Below are positions 18,241-25,550 of a DNA stretch of 64,000 nt, piece after piece (the stretch's first letter is position 1; each line of letters opens with the position of its first letter). Origin of the DNA: Saccharopolyspora erythraea (GTDB taxonomy: Bacteria; Actinomycetota; Actinomycetes; Mycobacteriales; Pseudonocardiaceae); assembly GCF_018141105.1 (NCBI RefSeq), contig NZ_CP054839.1, forward strand, positions 7,691,411-7,755,410, read 5' to 3'. A model generated the notes under the pieces. The model was given only the letters and a program-made list of their open reading frames with translations. It searched no databases and was not told where the DNA came from. The translations under genes and the position numbers were made by a program.

Positions 18241-18459
18241 CCATGGGCGCGCGCGGGCGCGCACTGATGTTGCCTCGTCCTCCTGCGCGGGCCGCCCGTG
18301 TCGTACGGGACCTTCGTTCCCCACGCCGCAGCGCGAAGAAGACCAGCGGTCTTGGGTGGAACCTCGACCAGCATACGGCACCGCGCCGGGCGGCCCGCAC
18401 CGACCCCGCTCACCTGGCCCGTTGATCGCCTGATGACCACGGGCGGCGGGCACGGCATC

Positions 18460-19386
18460 ATGTGGTGCGTGGCCGACCCGAACGAGTCGCACGGCGACCG
18501 CCGCCCGCAGGAACCCGACGACCACCTGCCCGACCGGAGCCGGGGGCCGGAGATCGTCGACGCCGAGGTCGTCGAGAACGGCCCCGCGTCGAGCGCCGGC
18601 GCCGCCCCGCCGTCCGACGACGAGCAGTTCCGCCAGTACCAGCAGTTCCTGGAGTTCCAGAAGTTCCAGGAATGGCAGCGCTCCCAGCAGGGCATCGGGG
18701 GTGGCGCCGAGGTCGCCGTCCCCACCCCGCCATCGGCACCGGCGCAGGCGCCGCCCGCGCAACCGGTCCAGTGGCCCGACGCCCCGCAGGGCGGGCCCCC
18801 GGCGTGGCCGGAAACCAGCGCCGCCCACCGCGGCACCGCGTGGTTCAAGCGCCTGCTGTGGCCCCTGCGGTTCAAGCTCGTCCGCCGCCTGATCTACCTG
18901 CTCGTAATCGTCATCGTGGCCTACAACCTCATCGGCCTGGTCCTCACCGACCTCTTCGGCGGCGGCCGCGACGACTCCGGCTCAGGCACCGGCGGCGCCC
19001 CGCCCAACTCCTCCCCGATCACCTCGACGAACCCGACGCAGGCGGTCAAGGGCGTCTACAACTACCTCCGGGAGACGCCCCCGGACCGGGCGTGCCGGCT
19101 GTTCACCGACTCCGGCAAGTCGGCCTTCGCAAGCGCCCACCAGGCACCGGACTGCGCCACCGCAGCCGAGAAGATCAAGTCCCAGATCACCGCGGAGGGC
19201 CCGTACGCGAACCCGAACTTCGCCGAGAACGCGGTCGAGGTCGTCGGAGACGAGGCTGCCGTCTACGGGTGCCGAATGCGGGTCAGCGGCGGACCACTGC
19301 TCGGGAGTTTCAAGCTCGCCAAGGGCACCGACGGCGGCTGGATGATCTCCGGCTATGAGATCGAGCCCGAGAAGTGCAGGCGATGA
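18460..19386 (+). CDS. Single-pass membrane protein of unknown function
   Basis: 308 residues if started at ATG 18460, which has GGCGGCGGG nine bases upstream; ATG 18433 and GTG 18469 are also possible. Cytoplasmic N-terminal half is acidic and Pro-rich with a striking Gln/Phe segment (QFRQYQQFLEFQKFQEWQ, ~52-69), then a basic stretch and one membrane helix (LIYLLVIVIVAYNLIGLVLT). The outer domain (~200-308) has four Cys, probably two disulphides, and resembles the small NTF2-like domains of actinobacterial lipoproteins (VKGVYNYLRETPPDRACRLF). It stands alone on the plus strand inside the ribosomal-protein block. Function not recognised. Confidence 0.72.
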   Translation: MWCVADPNESHGDRRPQEPDDHLPDRSRGPEIVDAEVVENGPASSAGAAPPSDDEQFRQYQQFLEFQKFQEWQRSQQGIGGGAEVAVPTPPSAPAQAPPAQPVQWPDAPQGGPPAWPETSAAHRGTAWFKRLLWPLRFKLVRRLIYLLVIVIVAYNLIGLVLTDLFGGGRDDSGSGTGGAPPNSSPITSTNPTQAVKGVYNYLRETPPDRACRLFTDSGKSAFASAHQAPDCATAAEKIKSQITAEGPYANPNFAENAVEVVGDEAAVYGCRMRVSGGPLLGSFKLAKGTDGGWMISGYEIEPEKCRR

Positions 19387-19441
19387 GGTCGCGCAGCCCC
19401 CGCGCCTGAACACCCCGCTGGATCCATCCCCGAAATGCGAA

Positions 19442-19475
19442 GAGGCGGGCCGCCCCTTCCGGGACGGCCCGCCTC
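19442..19475. terminator. Bidirectional terminator between the membrane-protein gene and rplA
   Basis: GAGGCGGGCCG (19442-19452) and CGGCCCGCCTC (19465-19475) form an 11-bp perfect stem between two convergent genes. Confidence 0.75.
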
Positions 19476-19495
19476 CGCCAATGCTCTGGAACCGC

Positions 19496-20212
19496 TCAGA
19501 CCTGGACGGGCTCGAGCAGGTTCCGGGTGCGGTTCGGGTCCACCGGGATGCCCGGACCCATCGTCGTGGTGAAGGTGACCTTCTTCAGGTAGCGGCCCTT
19601 CGAGGTCGACGGCTTGGCCCGCAGGATCTCGTCCAGCGCGGCCGCGTAGTTCTCCACCAGCTTGTCGGTGTCGAACGAGGCCTTTCCGATGACGATGTGC
19701 AGGTTGGCCTGCTTGTCGACTCGGAAGTTGATCTTGCCGCCCTTGATGTCCGCGACCGCCTTGGTGACGTTCGGGGTGACGGTGCCGGTCTTCGGGTTCG
19801 GCATGAGGCCGCGCGGGCCCAGCACCCGGGCGATCTTGCCGACCTTGGCCATCTGGTCCGGGGTGGCGATCGCCGCGTCGAAATCGAGCCAGCCGCCCTG
19901 GATGCGCTCGATCAGGTCTTCGGAACCGACGGCGTCCGCCCCGGCGGCCTCGGCCTCGGCGGCCTTGTCACCAACGGCGAACACGATGACGCGGGCGGTC
20001 TTGCCAGTACCGTGCGGCAGGTTCACGGTGCCGCGGACCATCTGGTCGGCCTTGCGGGGGTCGACGCCCAGCCGCATGGCGACCTCGACGGTGGGGTCCA
20101 TCTTGACCTTGGCGGTCTTCTTGGCGAGCTCGGCGGCCTCCAGCGGCGCGTACATCCGCGCCCTGTCGATCAGTTCGGCCGCCTGCTGATATGCCTTGCT
20201 GCGCTTAGCCAT
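19496..20212 (-). CDS. rplA: 50S ribosomal protein L1
   Basis: 238 residues, ATG at 20212 ([20 protein letters not shown]). Carries the L1 signature around [20 protein letters not shown] with the rRNA-binding domain I, and the domain II stretch [21 protein letters not shown]1 forms the mobile ribosomal stalk that guides deacylated tRNA out of the E site and can repress translation of the L11 operon. It follows rplK after 86 bp and ends at a terminator, so secE-nusG-rplK-rplA probably form one transcription unit. Confidence 0.98.
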   Translation of the reverse strand: MAKRSKAYQQAAELIDRARMYAPLEAAELAKKTAKVKMDPTVEVAMRLGVDPRKADQMVRGTVNLPHGTGKTARVIVFAVGDKAAEAEAAGADAVGSEDLIERIQGGWLDFDAAIATPDQMAKVGKIARVLGPRGLMPNPKTGTVTPNVTKAVADIKGGKINFRVDKQANLHIVIGKASFDTDKLVENYAAALDEILRAKPSTSKGRYLKKVTFTTTMGPGIPVDPNRTRNLLEPVQV

Positions 20213-20298
20213 GTCTGTCCTTCTCGCAATGGATCAGTTGTGGTTGGTCGGGCTGCGCTGGAGCCCTCCCACGCTGAAGTCCCCGGCAGGGGGCGTGC

Positions 20299-20733
20299 TC
20301 AGCCCTCGACGGTCAGGCCCATCGACCGGGCGGTACCGGCGATGATCTTGGCGGCCTGGTCCAGGTCGTTGGCGTTGAGGTCGACCATCTTGGTCTGGGC
20401 GATCTCGCGGACCTGGTCCATCGAGATCTTGCCGACCTTGGTCTTGTGCGGCTCGCCGCTGCCCTTCTGCACACCGGCGGCCTTGAGCAGCAGCTTCGCG
20501 GCCGGCGGGGTCTTCAGTTTGAAGTCGAAGGAACGGTCTTCGAAAACGGAGATCTCGACCGGCACCACGTCGCCGCGCTGGCTCTCGGTGGCGGCGTTGT
20601 AGGCCTTGCAGAACTCCATGATGTTGACGCCGTGCTGACCCAGCGCCGGACCGACCGGCGGGGCCGGGTTGGCCTGGCCAGCCGAGATCTGCAGCTTGAT
20701 GATCGCTGCGAGCTTCTTCTTCTTGGGCGGCAT
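20299..20733 (-). CDS. rplK: 50S ribosomal protein L11
   Basis: 144 residues, ATG at 20733. The N-terminal domain begins [20 protein letters not shown] and includes the Pro-rich [15 protein letters not shown] element that contacts thiopeptides and elongation factors; the C-terminal domain binds 23S rRNA ([27 protein letters not shown] end). Normal length. L11 forms the GTPase-associated centre with 23S rRNA and is needed for the RelA-type stringent response. It lies between nusG and rplA; the gap to nusG holds two strong hairpins. Confidence 0.98.
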   Translation of the reverse strand: MPPKKKKLAAIIKLQISAGQANPAPPVGPALGQHGVNIMEFCKAYNAATESQRGDVVPVEISVFEDRSFDFKLKTPPAAKLLLKAAGVQKGSGEPHKTKVGKISMDQVREIAQTKMVDLNANDLDQAAKIIAGTARSMGLTVEG

Positions 20734-20821
20734 GTTCGCTTCCTTGGTCTTCTATCCGGTTGATCGGCCCGAACCACGGAGCCGAGATGCCGACGGGGCC
20801 ACGACTTGGCGACGTCGGCTC

Positions 20822-20879
20822 CCGCGGGAGGGTCCTGCCCGGGTCCTCCCGCGGCCGCCGTGCTCCCCGCGCGGGGAGC
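20822..20879 (-). promoter_or_regulatory. Paired hairpins between nusG and rplK
   Basis: CCGCGGGAGG/CCTCCCGCGG (20822-20854) and the 18-bp palindrome GCTCCCCGCGCGGGGAGC (20862-20879), which ends three bases from the nusG stop. Either could be a partial terminator or an RNA-processing site that adjusts ribosomal-protein expression relative to nusG. No T-run follows. Confidence 0.45.
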
Positions 20880-20882
20880 CGG

Positions 20883-21719
20883 TCAGATCTTGGAAACCTG
20901 GTTGAACGACAGCTCGACCGGCGTCTCGCGGCCGAAGATCGACACCAGCACCTTGAGCTTCTGGGCGTCGGCGTTGACCTCGCTGATCGTCGCGGGCAGC
21001 GTCGCGAACGGCCCGTCCATGACGGTGATGGACTCGCCGACCTCGAAGTCGACCTCGACCGAGGGCTTGGTGGCGGCCGGCGCGGCCGCCTTCTTGCCCG
21101 CCTCCGGCTTGGCCTCCTTCTCGGCCCGCGGCGCGAGGAACTTCAGCACGTCGTTGATGCTCAGCGGCGACGGGTGCGAGGTCGCCCCGATGAAGCCCGT
21201 GACACCCGGGGTGTTGCGGACCGCGCTCCAGGAAGCGTCGTTGAGCTCCATCCGGACCAGGATGTAGCCGGGAAGCACCTTGCGCTGCACCAGCTTGCGC
21301 TGGCCGTTCTTGATCTCGGTGACTTCCTCGGTCGGCACCTCGACCTGGAAGATGTAGTCCTCGACGTCGAGCGTCTGGGCCCGGGTCTCCAGGTTGGTCT
21401 TGACCTTGTTCTCGTAGCCCGCGTAGGAGTGCACCACGTACCACTCGCCGGGGGCGCGGCGCAGCGCGGCGCGCAGCTCCTCGACCGGGTCGGCCTCCTC
21501 GGCCTCCTCGTCGGCTTCGTCACCGGAGTCGGCGTCGGCGGCCTGCTCGTCAGCGGACTCCGCGGCCTCACCCGCGCTGTCCTCGGCGGCCTGCTCGTCG
21601 GCGACCGCTTCGCCGGCGTCGGTGGTCTCGACAGCGTCGACCGAGTCAGCCGTCGAATCGGCGGCTGGCGCCTGCTCATCGGTGGGGTCGGTGAGTTCCT
21701 GACCCTCGTGTGAGGTCAC
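20883..21719 (-). CDS. nusG: Transcription termination/antitermination factor NusG
   Basis: 278 residues, start at 21719. Residues ~1-95 are an acidic Asp/Glu/Ala-rich extension found in long actinomycete NusG proteins, followed by the NGN domain ([32 protein letters not shown]) and a C-terminal KOW domain ([20 protein letters not shown]) that ends [17 protein letters not shown]. NusG binds RNA polymerase, modulates pausing and Rho termination, and links transcription to translation. A Lys/Ala-rich insert ([19 protein letters not shown]) separates the two domains. It follows secE by 80 bp, the conserved secE-nusG order. Confidence 0.97.
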   Translation of the reverse strand: MTSHEGQELTDPTDEQAPAADSTADSVDAVETTDAGEAVADEQAAEDSAGEAAESADEQAADADSGDEADEEAEEADPVEELRAALRRAPGEWYVVHSYAGYENKVKTNLETRAQTLDVEDYIFQVEVPTEEVTEIKNGQRKLVQRKVLPGYILVRMELNDASWSAVRNTPGVTGFIGATSHPSPLSINDVLKFLAPRAEKEAKPEAGKKAAAPAATKPSVEVDFEVGESITVMDGPFATLPATISEVNADAQKLKVLVSIFGRETPVELSFNQVSKI

Positions 21720-21799
21720 AGTCGGTCTCGCTTCCTCTCGTGCATTGCGTGCCGGGTCGATGGCATCCGCCGCCCCACGCGGTGCGCGGCCGGAAGTGG

Positions 21800-22207
21800 T
21801 CAGCCGCCGAACAGCCAGTCCACGCCCTTGGCGAAGAGGATGTCCACGCCCGCGATGAACGCCACCATCACGCTGACGAACACCAGCACGACGAGCGTGT
21901 AGGTCATCAGCGCCTTGCGCGTCGGCCAGATGACCTTGCGCAGTTCGGCGACGACCTCGCGCAGGAAGCGTCCGATCTTCCGGAACGGCGAAACCCGACC
22001 CTGCCGGCCGTCCCGCGAGGGGGTCGGCCGACCCTTCGACTCAGTTGTGCGGGTCGAGCCGGCGTTCGCCGGCTCCCCGGACCGCCCCTTGCGGGCGGCC
22101 GAGCGGGCGGAGGCGCGGCGTTCCCGCCGCGCCGCGGCGCTGGACGGTTGGGCAGCGTCTTCGCGCTGTCCGTCCCGCTCCTGCTCGCGGTCCTCGCTCA
22201 CGCCCAT
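21800..22207 (-). CDS. secE: Preprotein translocase subunit SecE
   Basis: 135 residues from ATG at 22207 ([13 protein letters not shown]). A long basic, Ala/Arg-rich N-terminal extension (~1-75) precedes the conserved amphipathic helix [20 protein letters not shown] and one membrane helix ([20 protein letters not shown]). SecE clamps SecY in the SecYEG channel for protein export. Upstream starts would run into tRNA-Trp and are rejected. It lies 24 bp after tRNA-Trp and may share its promoter; nusG follows. Confidence 0.95.
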   Translation of the reverse strand: MGVSEDREQERDGQREDAAQPSSAAARRERRASARSAARKGRSGEPANAGSTRTTESKGRPTPSRDGRQGRVSPFRKIGRFLREVVAELRKVIWPTRKALMTYTLVVLVFVSVMVAFIAGVDILFAKGVDWLFGG

Positions 22208-22231
22208 CCTCCGCTCACCGTCGCATCGACG

Positions 22232-22304
<73 letters not shown>

Positions 22305-22407
22305 TTGCGGCCCGCGTTCTCGACCGCAGTTCGGGACGCCCGGTACCCGACCCGCCACCCGGTCCGGTCGGCGGGTTTCGAAGGTGCCGTGGCATCCCAA
22401 GTTCAAA

Positions 22408-22438
22408 AGTGTACGGCACGAAGTCGACCAAGCTCCAA
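22408..22438 (-). promoter_or_regulatory. Possible promoter of tRNA-Trp/secE
   Basis: TACACT (22408-22413) with TTGGAG 19 bases upstream on the minus strand. The -10 is good, the spacing long. It would start transcription about 97 nt before the tRNA. Confidence 0.35.
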
Positions 22439-22557
22439 CCGCACCCCCCGCGGGGTGTCGAGATCATCGGAGCCGGGCTCCCCGAGCCGCCGGCACACCA
22501 TACCCCGAGCTCCCGCACCCGTGTCGCGCACCACAGCTCATCTGCAAGGATGCTGCT

Positions 22558-23796
22558 ATGGCCGCACCTGAGACGCAGTCCGAGAACAACACCGGGAAGC
22601 CGCGGATCTCCGCGCGAGTCGGAGGGATCGCCGAGTCGGCGACCCTCGCCGTCGACGCCAAGGCCAAGGCGCTCAAGGCCGCCGGGCGTCCGGTGATCGG
22701 CTTCGGCGCCGGCGAGCCCGACTTCCCCACCCCGCAGCCGATCGTGGACGTCGCCGCGGCGGCGTGCGCCGACCCGCGCAACCACCGCTACAGCCCGGCC
22801 GCCGGGCTGCCGGAGCTGCGCGAGGCGGTCGCCGCCAAGACCAGGCGCGACTCCCGCTACGAGGTCGAGCCGAGCCAGGTACTGGTGACCAACGGCGGCA
22901 AGCAGGCCGTCTACCAGACGTTCGCCGCGCTGCTGGACCCGGGCGACGAGGTCCTGCTGCCCGCGCCGTACTGGACGACCTACCCCGAGGCGATCGCGCT
23001 GGCCGGCGGTGTTCCCGTCGTCGTGGGCACCGACGAGTCGACCGGCTACCTGGCGAGCGTCGAGCAGCTGGAGGCCGCTCGCACGCCGCGCACCAAGGTC
23101 CTGCTGTTCAACTCGCCCTCGAACCCGACCGGCGCGGTGTACCCGCCGGAGCAGGTCGAGGCGATCGGCCGCTGGGCCGTCGAGCACGGGATCTGGGTGG
23201 TCACCGACGAGATCTACGAGCACCTGGTCTACGGCGGCGCCGAGCACGTCTCGATGCCCGCGGTGGTGCCGGAGCTGGCCGACACCTGCGTCGTGCTCAA
23301 CGGGGTCGCCAAGACCTACGCGATGACCGGCTGGCGGGTCGGCTGGATGATCGGCCCCGCCGACGTCATCAAGGCCGCGACGAACCTGCAGTCGCACCTG
23401 TCGTCGAACGTCTCCAACGTCTCGCAGCGGGCGGCCCTGGAGGCCGTCAGCGGCTCGCTCGACGCGGTCGAGTCGATGCGCGAGGCGTTCGACCGGCGGC
23501 GGCGCAAGATCGTGGAGCTGCTGTCGGCGATCCCGGGCGTGAGCTGCCCGGAGCCGCAGGGCGCCTTCTACGCGTACCCGTCGGTGAAGGAGCTGCTGGG
23601 CAGGGAGATCCGGGGTTCGCGGCCGCAGACCAGCGTGGAGCTGGCGGCGCTGGTGCTGGAGCACGCGGAGGTGGCGGTCGTGCCGGGTGAGGCGTTCGGC
23701 ACGCCGGGCTACTTCCGGCTGTCCTACGCGCTGGGCGACGACGACCTGGCCGAGGGCGTCCGCCGGATGGGCGACCTGCTGCGCGAGGCGAAGTAG
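22558..23796 (+). CDS. aspC: Pyridoxal-phosphate aspartate aminotransferase (class I)
   Basis: 412 residues from ATG at 22558, which has AAGGA seven bases upstream. Class I aminotransferase fold: substrate loop [25 protein letters not shown], cofactor-contact Asp in [14 protein letters not shown], Schiff-base Lys in [16 protein letters not shown] and the Arg that binds the substrate carboxylate in FRLSYA. It converts aspartate and 2-oxoglutarate to oxaloacetate and glutamate. The sequence is of the Thermus/Streptomyces 1-gamma type, which in some bacteria also accepts prephenate. Transcribed alone, divergent from the tRNA-Trp/secE unit and followed by its own terminator. Confidence 0.9.
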   Translation: MAAPETQSENNTGKPRISARVGGIAESATLAVDAKAKALKAAGRPVIGFGAGEPDFPTPQPIVDVAAAACADPRNHRYSPAAGLPELREAVAAKTRRDSRYEVEPSQVLVTNGGKQAVYQTFAALLDPGDEVLLPAPYWTTYPEAIALAGGVPVVVGTDESTGYLASVEQLEAARTPRTKVLLFNSPSNPTGAVYPPEQVEAIGRWAVEHGIWVVTDEIYEHLVYGGAEHVSMPAVVPELADTCVVLNGVAKTYAMTGWRVGWMIGPADVIKAATNLQSHLSSNVSNVSQRAALEAVSGSLDAVESMREAFDRRRRKIVELLSAIPGVSCPEPQGAFYAYPSVKELLGREIRGSRPQTSVELAALVLEHAEVAVVPGEAFGTPGYFRLSYALGDDDLAEGVRRMGDLLREAK

Positions 23797-23814
23797 CGCG
23801 TCCCGAACCGCGCG

Positions 23815-23853
23815 AACCGTGGGCCGTCCGGACTTCCCGGGCGGCCCACGGTT
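23815..23853 (+). terminator. Terminator after the aminotransferase gene
   Basis: AACCGTGGGCCG/CGGCCCACGGTT, 12-bp perfect stem, followed by GTTTCGG on the plus strand. It also sits before the convergent MaoC pair. Confidence 0.75.
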
Positions 23854-23901
23854 GTTTCGGATGTCGATGCCCGCACCGCTGCGGCGGGCGGTGCCGGGCC
23901 T

Positions 23902-24330
23902 TCAGTCCTGCGCCAGGCGGACCACCGCGCTGGCGCCGCCCAGGACGCCCTGGCCCGCGCTGCGGGCCGTGATGCTGACCTTCACCGTGCCGTCGTCGTT
24001 CTTGGCCGCGACCTTGCCGGAGAGCTCGACCAGCGCGCCCTCGCCGTCGTCGGGCACGACCACCGGGCGGGTGAAGCGGACGCTGTAGTTGGCGATCGCG
24101 CCCGGGTCGCCGGTCCACTCGGTGACCAGCCGGCCCGCCAGCGCCATGGTGAGCATGCCGTGCGCGATCACGTCCGGCAGCCCGACCTCGGTGGCGAACC
24201 GCTCGTTCCAGTGGATCGGGTTGAAGTCCCCGGAGGCCCCGGCGTAGCGCACCAGGTCGGCGCGGGTGACGGGGACGCTGAGCTCCGGCAGCAGGTCGCC
24301 CTTGGAGACCTCGGACATCCGCAGCGTCAT
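23902..24330 (-). CDS. hadB: MaoC-like (R)-hydratase, HadB type
   Basis: 142 residues. Hot-dog hydratase with the catalytic motif YAGASGDFNPIHWNERFATE: Asp and His are the catalytic pair of the R-hydratase family. GMLTMALAGRLVTEW follows as in HadB. Its start at 24330 overlaps the stop of the HadA-type gene by 4 bp, so the two are translated together and should form a heterodimer in which this subunit is catalytic. In mycobacteria HadAB dehydrates beta-hydroxyacyl-ACP in mycolate synthesis; this organism shows no third hadC and probably makes no mycolates, so the natural acyl substrate is unknown. Confidence 0.85.
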   Translation of the reverse strand: MTLRMSEVSKGDLLPELSVPVTRADLVRYAGASGDFNPIHWNERFATEVGLPDVIAHGMLTMALAGRLVTEWTGDPGAIANYSVRFTRPVVVPDDGEGALVELSGKVAAKNDDGTVKVSITARSAGQGVLGGASAVVRLAQD

Positions 24331-24797
24331 GCGTCCTCACCTTCCGGGTCCTCCGCGGTGCCCCGCGCGACCAGCGTCGATTTCGCCGTGCAGACCGGTT
24401 CGCCCTCGACCGTGGTGATCTCGGCGCGCACGGTCAGGAAGTCGTTGCCCGTGCGGGCCTTGATGTCGTCGACGTGCACGACGGTGCGGAGGCGGTCGCC
24501 GGCCTGGATGGGCCGGTGGTGGGTGAACTCCTGCTGGCCGTGGACGACCCGGCTGTAGTCGAGGCCGAGCTGCGGGTCCTCCACGATCGCGTCGTGGGCT
24601 TTCATCGACAGCAGCACCGCGAACGTCGGTGGGGCGATCACGTCCGGGTACCCGGCGGCCTTGGCGGCCTCGGGGTCGCGGTGCAGGGGCGAGCGGTCCT
24701 TGATCGCCTCGGCGAACTCGCGGATCTTCTCCCGGCCCACCTCGTAGGTCGGCGTCGGCGGGTACTCACGTCCGATGAATGACTGGTCGAGCGGCAC
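24327..24797 (-). CDS. hadA: MaoC-like dehydratase partner, HadA type (UPF0336)
   Basis: 156 residues, beginning MPLDQSFIGREYPPTPTYEV. N-terminal MaoC-type hot-dog domain with IKDRSPLHRDPEAAKAAGYP in the place where the hydratase motif stands in active subunits, so this is the structural or substrate-binding subunit, as HadA is for HadB. VIAPPTFAVLLSM and VHGQQEFTHHRPIQAGDRL are family-typical. Upstream lies rpmG, the same rpmG-hadA-hadB order known from mycobacteria, with a terminator between rpmG and this gene here. The precise substrate is not known outside mycolate makers. Confidence 0.85.
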   Translation of the reverse strand: MPLDQSFIGREYPPTPTYEVGREKIREFAEAIKDRSPLHRDPEAAKAAGYPDVIAPPTFAVLLSMKAHDAIVEDPQLGLDYSRVVHGQQEFTHHRPIQAGDRLRTVVHVDDIKARTGNDFLTVRAEITTVEGEPVCTAKSTLVARGTAEDPEGEDA

Positions 24798-24953
24798 GTG
24801 TGCAGATTACCGGCCGCTCGGCACCACCGCGGCGGCCCTCATCGGCGGGCTCGCCTCGGCCCGCACGCCGGCCGGACCGCGCGCACTGGACGTCCCGGCG
24901 CCGGGTGCGACTTCCGGCACGAGGAACTCCTGCCGAACCGGGCCCGCAAGCAC

Positions 24954-24988
24954 GAAGACCCGCCCCGGCTCGGCCGGGACGGGTCTTC
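24954..24988 (-). terminator. Terminator after rpmG
   Basis: GAAGACCCG (24954-24962) pairs with CGGGTCTTC (24980-24988), and the interior can pair further through CCGG steps. It separates rpmG from hadA. Confidence 0.7.
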
Positions 24989-25023
24989 GGTGAAGCTGGA
25001 TCTCGCGAGAGGATCCGCTGTGG

Positions 25024-25188
25024 TCAGCGGGTCTCCTTGTGCACGCGGTGCGTACCGCAGTTCGGGCAGAACTTCTTCATCGCCAGACGGTCCGGGTCGT
25101 TGCGCCGGTTCTTGTTGGTGATGTAGTTGCGGTGCTTGCACTCCTCGCACGCGAGCGTGATCTTGGGGCGAACGTCGGTCGCGGCCAC
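25024..25188 (-). CDS. rpmG: 50S ribosomal protein L33 (zinc-binding form)
   Basis: 54 residues from GTG at 25188: [20 protein letters not shown], then [20 protein letters not shown] and [14 protein letters not shown]. Two CxxC pairs (CEEC and CPNC) make this the zinc-ribbon version of L33, the C+ type expected to be expressed when zinc is sufficient; actinomycetes often keep a Cys-free paralogue elsewhere under Zur control. The length is normal. It lies between the tRNA-Met and hadA with its own terminator. Confidence 0.95.
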   Translation of the reverse strand: MAATDVRPKITLACEECKHRNYITNKNRRNDPDRLAMKKFCPNCGTHRVHKETR

Positions 25189-25246
25189 GGGGGTGCCTTT
25201 CTCTTCGAACTTGCTGGGACAGCTCGCTACAACGCGAACCGGTCAA

Positions 25247-25322
25247 TGGTAGCGGTGGCCGGACTTGAACCGGCGACACAGCGATTATGAGCCGCTTGCT
25301 CTACCGACTGAGCTACACCGCC
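25247..25322 (-). tRNA. metT: tRNA-Met (anticodon CAT, elongator type)
   Basis: 76 nt including an encoded CCA. Acceptor GGCGGTG/CACCGCT (G1-U72 wobble), discriminator A, anticodon loop CTCATAA. The anticodon stem lacks the three consecutive G-C pairs of initiator tRNA, so it is the elongator. Confidence 0.95.
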
Positions 25323-25395
25323 GCGCTGGGATACAGCCTATCCCATGCAAAAACAGCCGCAGTACCCATTTGTCGAGCACCGCGGCTGCCTTCCG

Positions 25396-25468
25396 AGCCC
25401 CAATACGGAATCGAACCGTAGACCTTCTCCTTACCATGGAGACGCTCTGCCGACTGAGCTATTGGGGC
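25396..25468 (-). tRNA. thrT: tRNA-Thr (anticodon GGT)
   Basis: 73 nt, acceptor GCCCCAA/TTGGGGC with discriminator T; anticodon stem TCTCC/GGAGA around loop ATGGTAA. 3' CCA not encoded. It lies 73 bp from tRNA-Met on the same strand, likely one transcript. Confidence 0.96.
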
Positions 25469-25550
25469 GTGCCCTTGCGGAGCGATTAGAACTCTACACA
25501 CCCTCTCGGGGCCCCTGAGACGGGGGGTGCCCTAACGGGGAAACCGCTGG

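Noticed and set aside
23797-25023. Search for a third MaoC gene (hadC)
   Set aside because: Only two MaoC-like genes are present; no remaining frame in this stretch shows hot-dog motifs.
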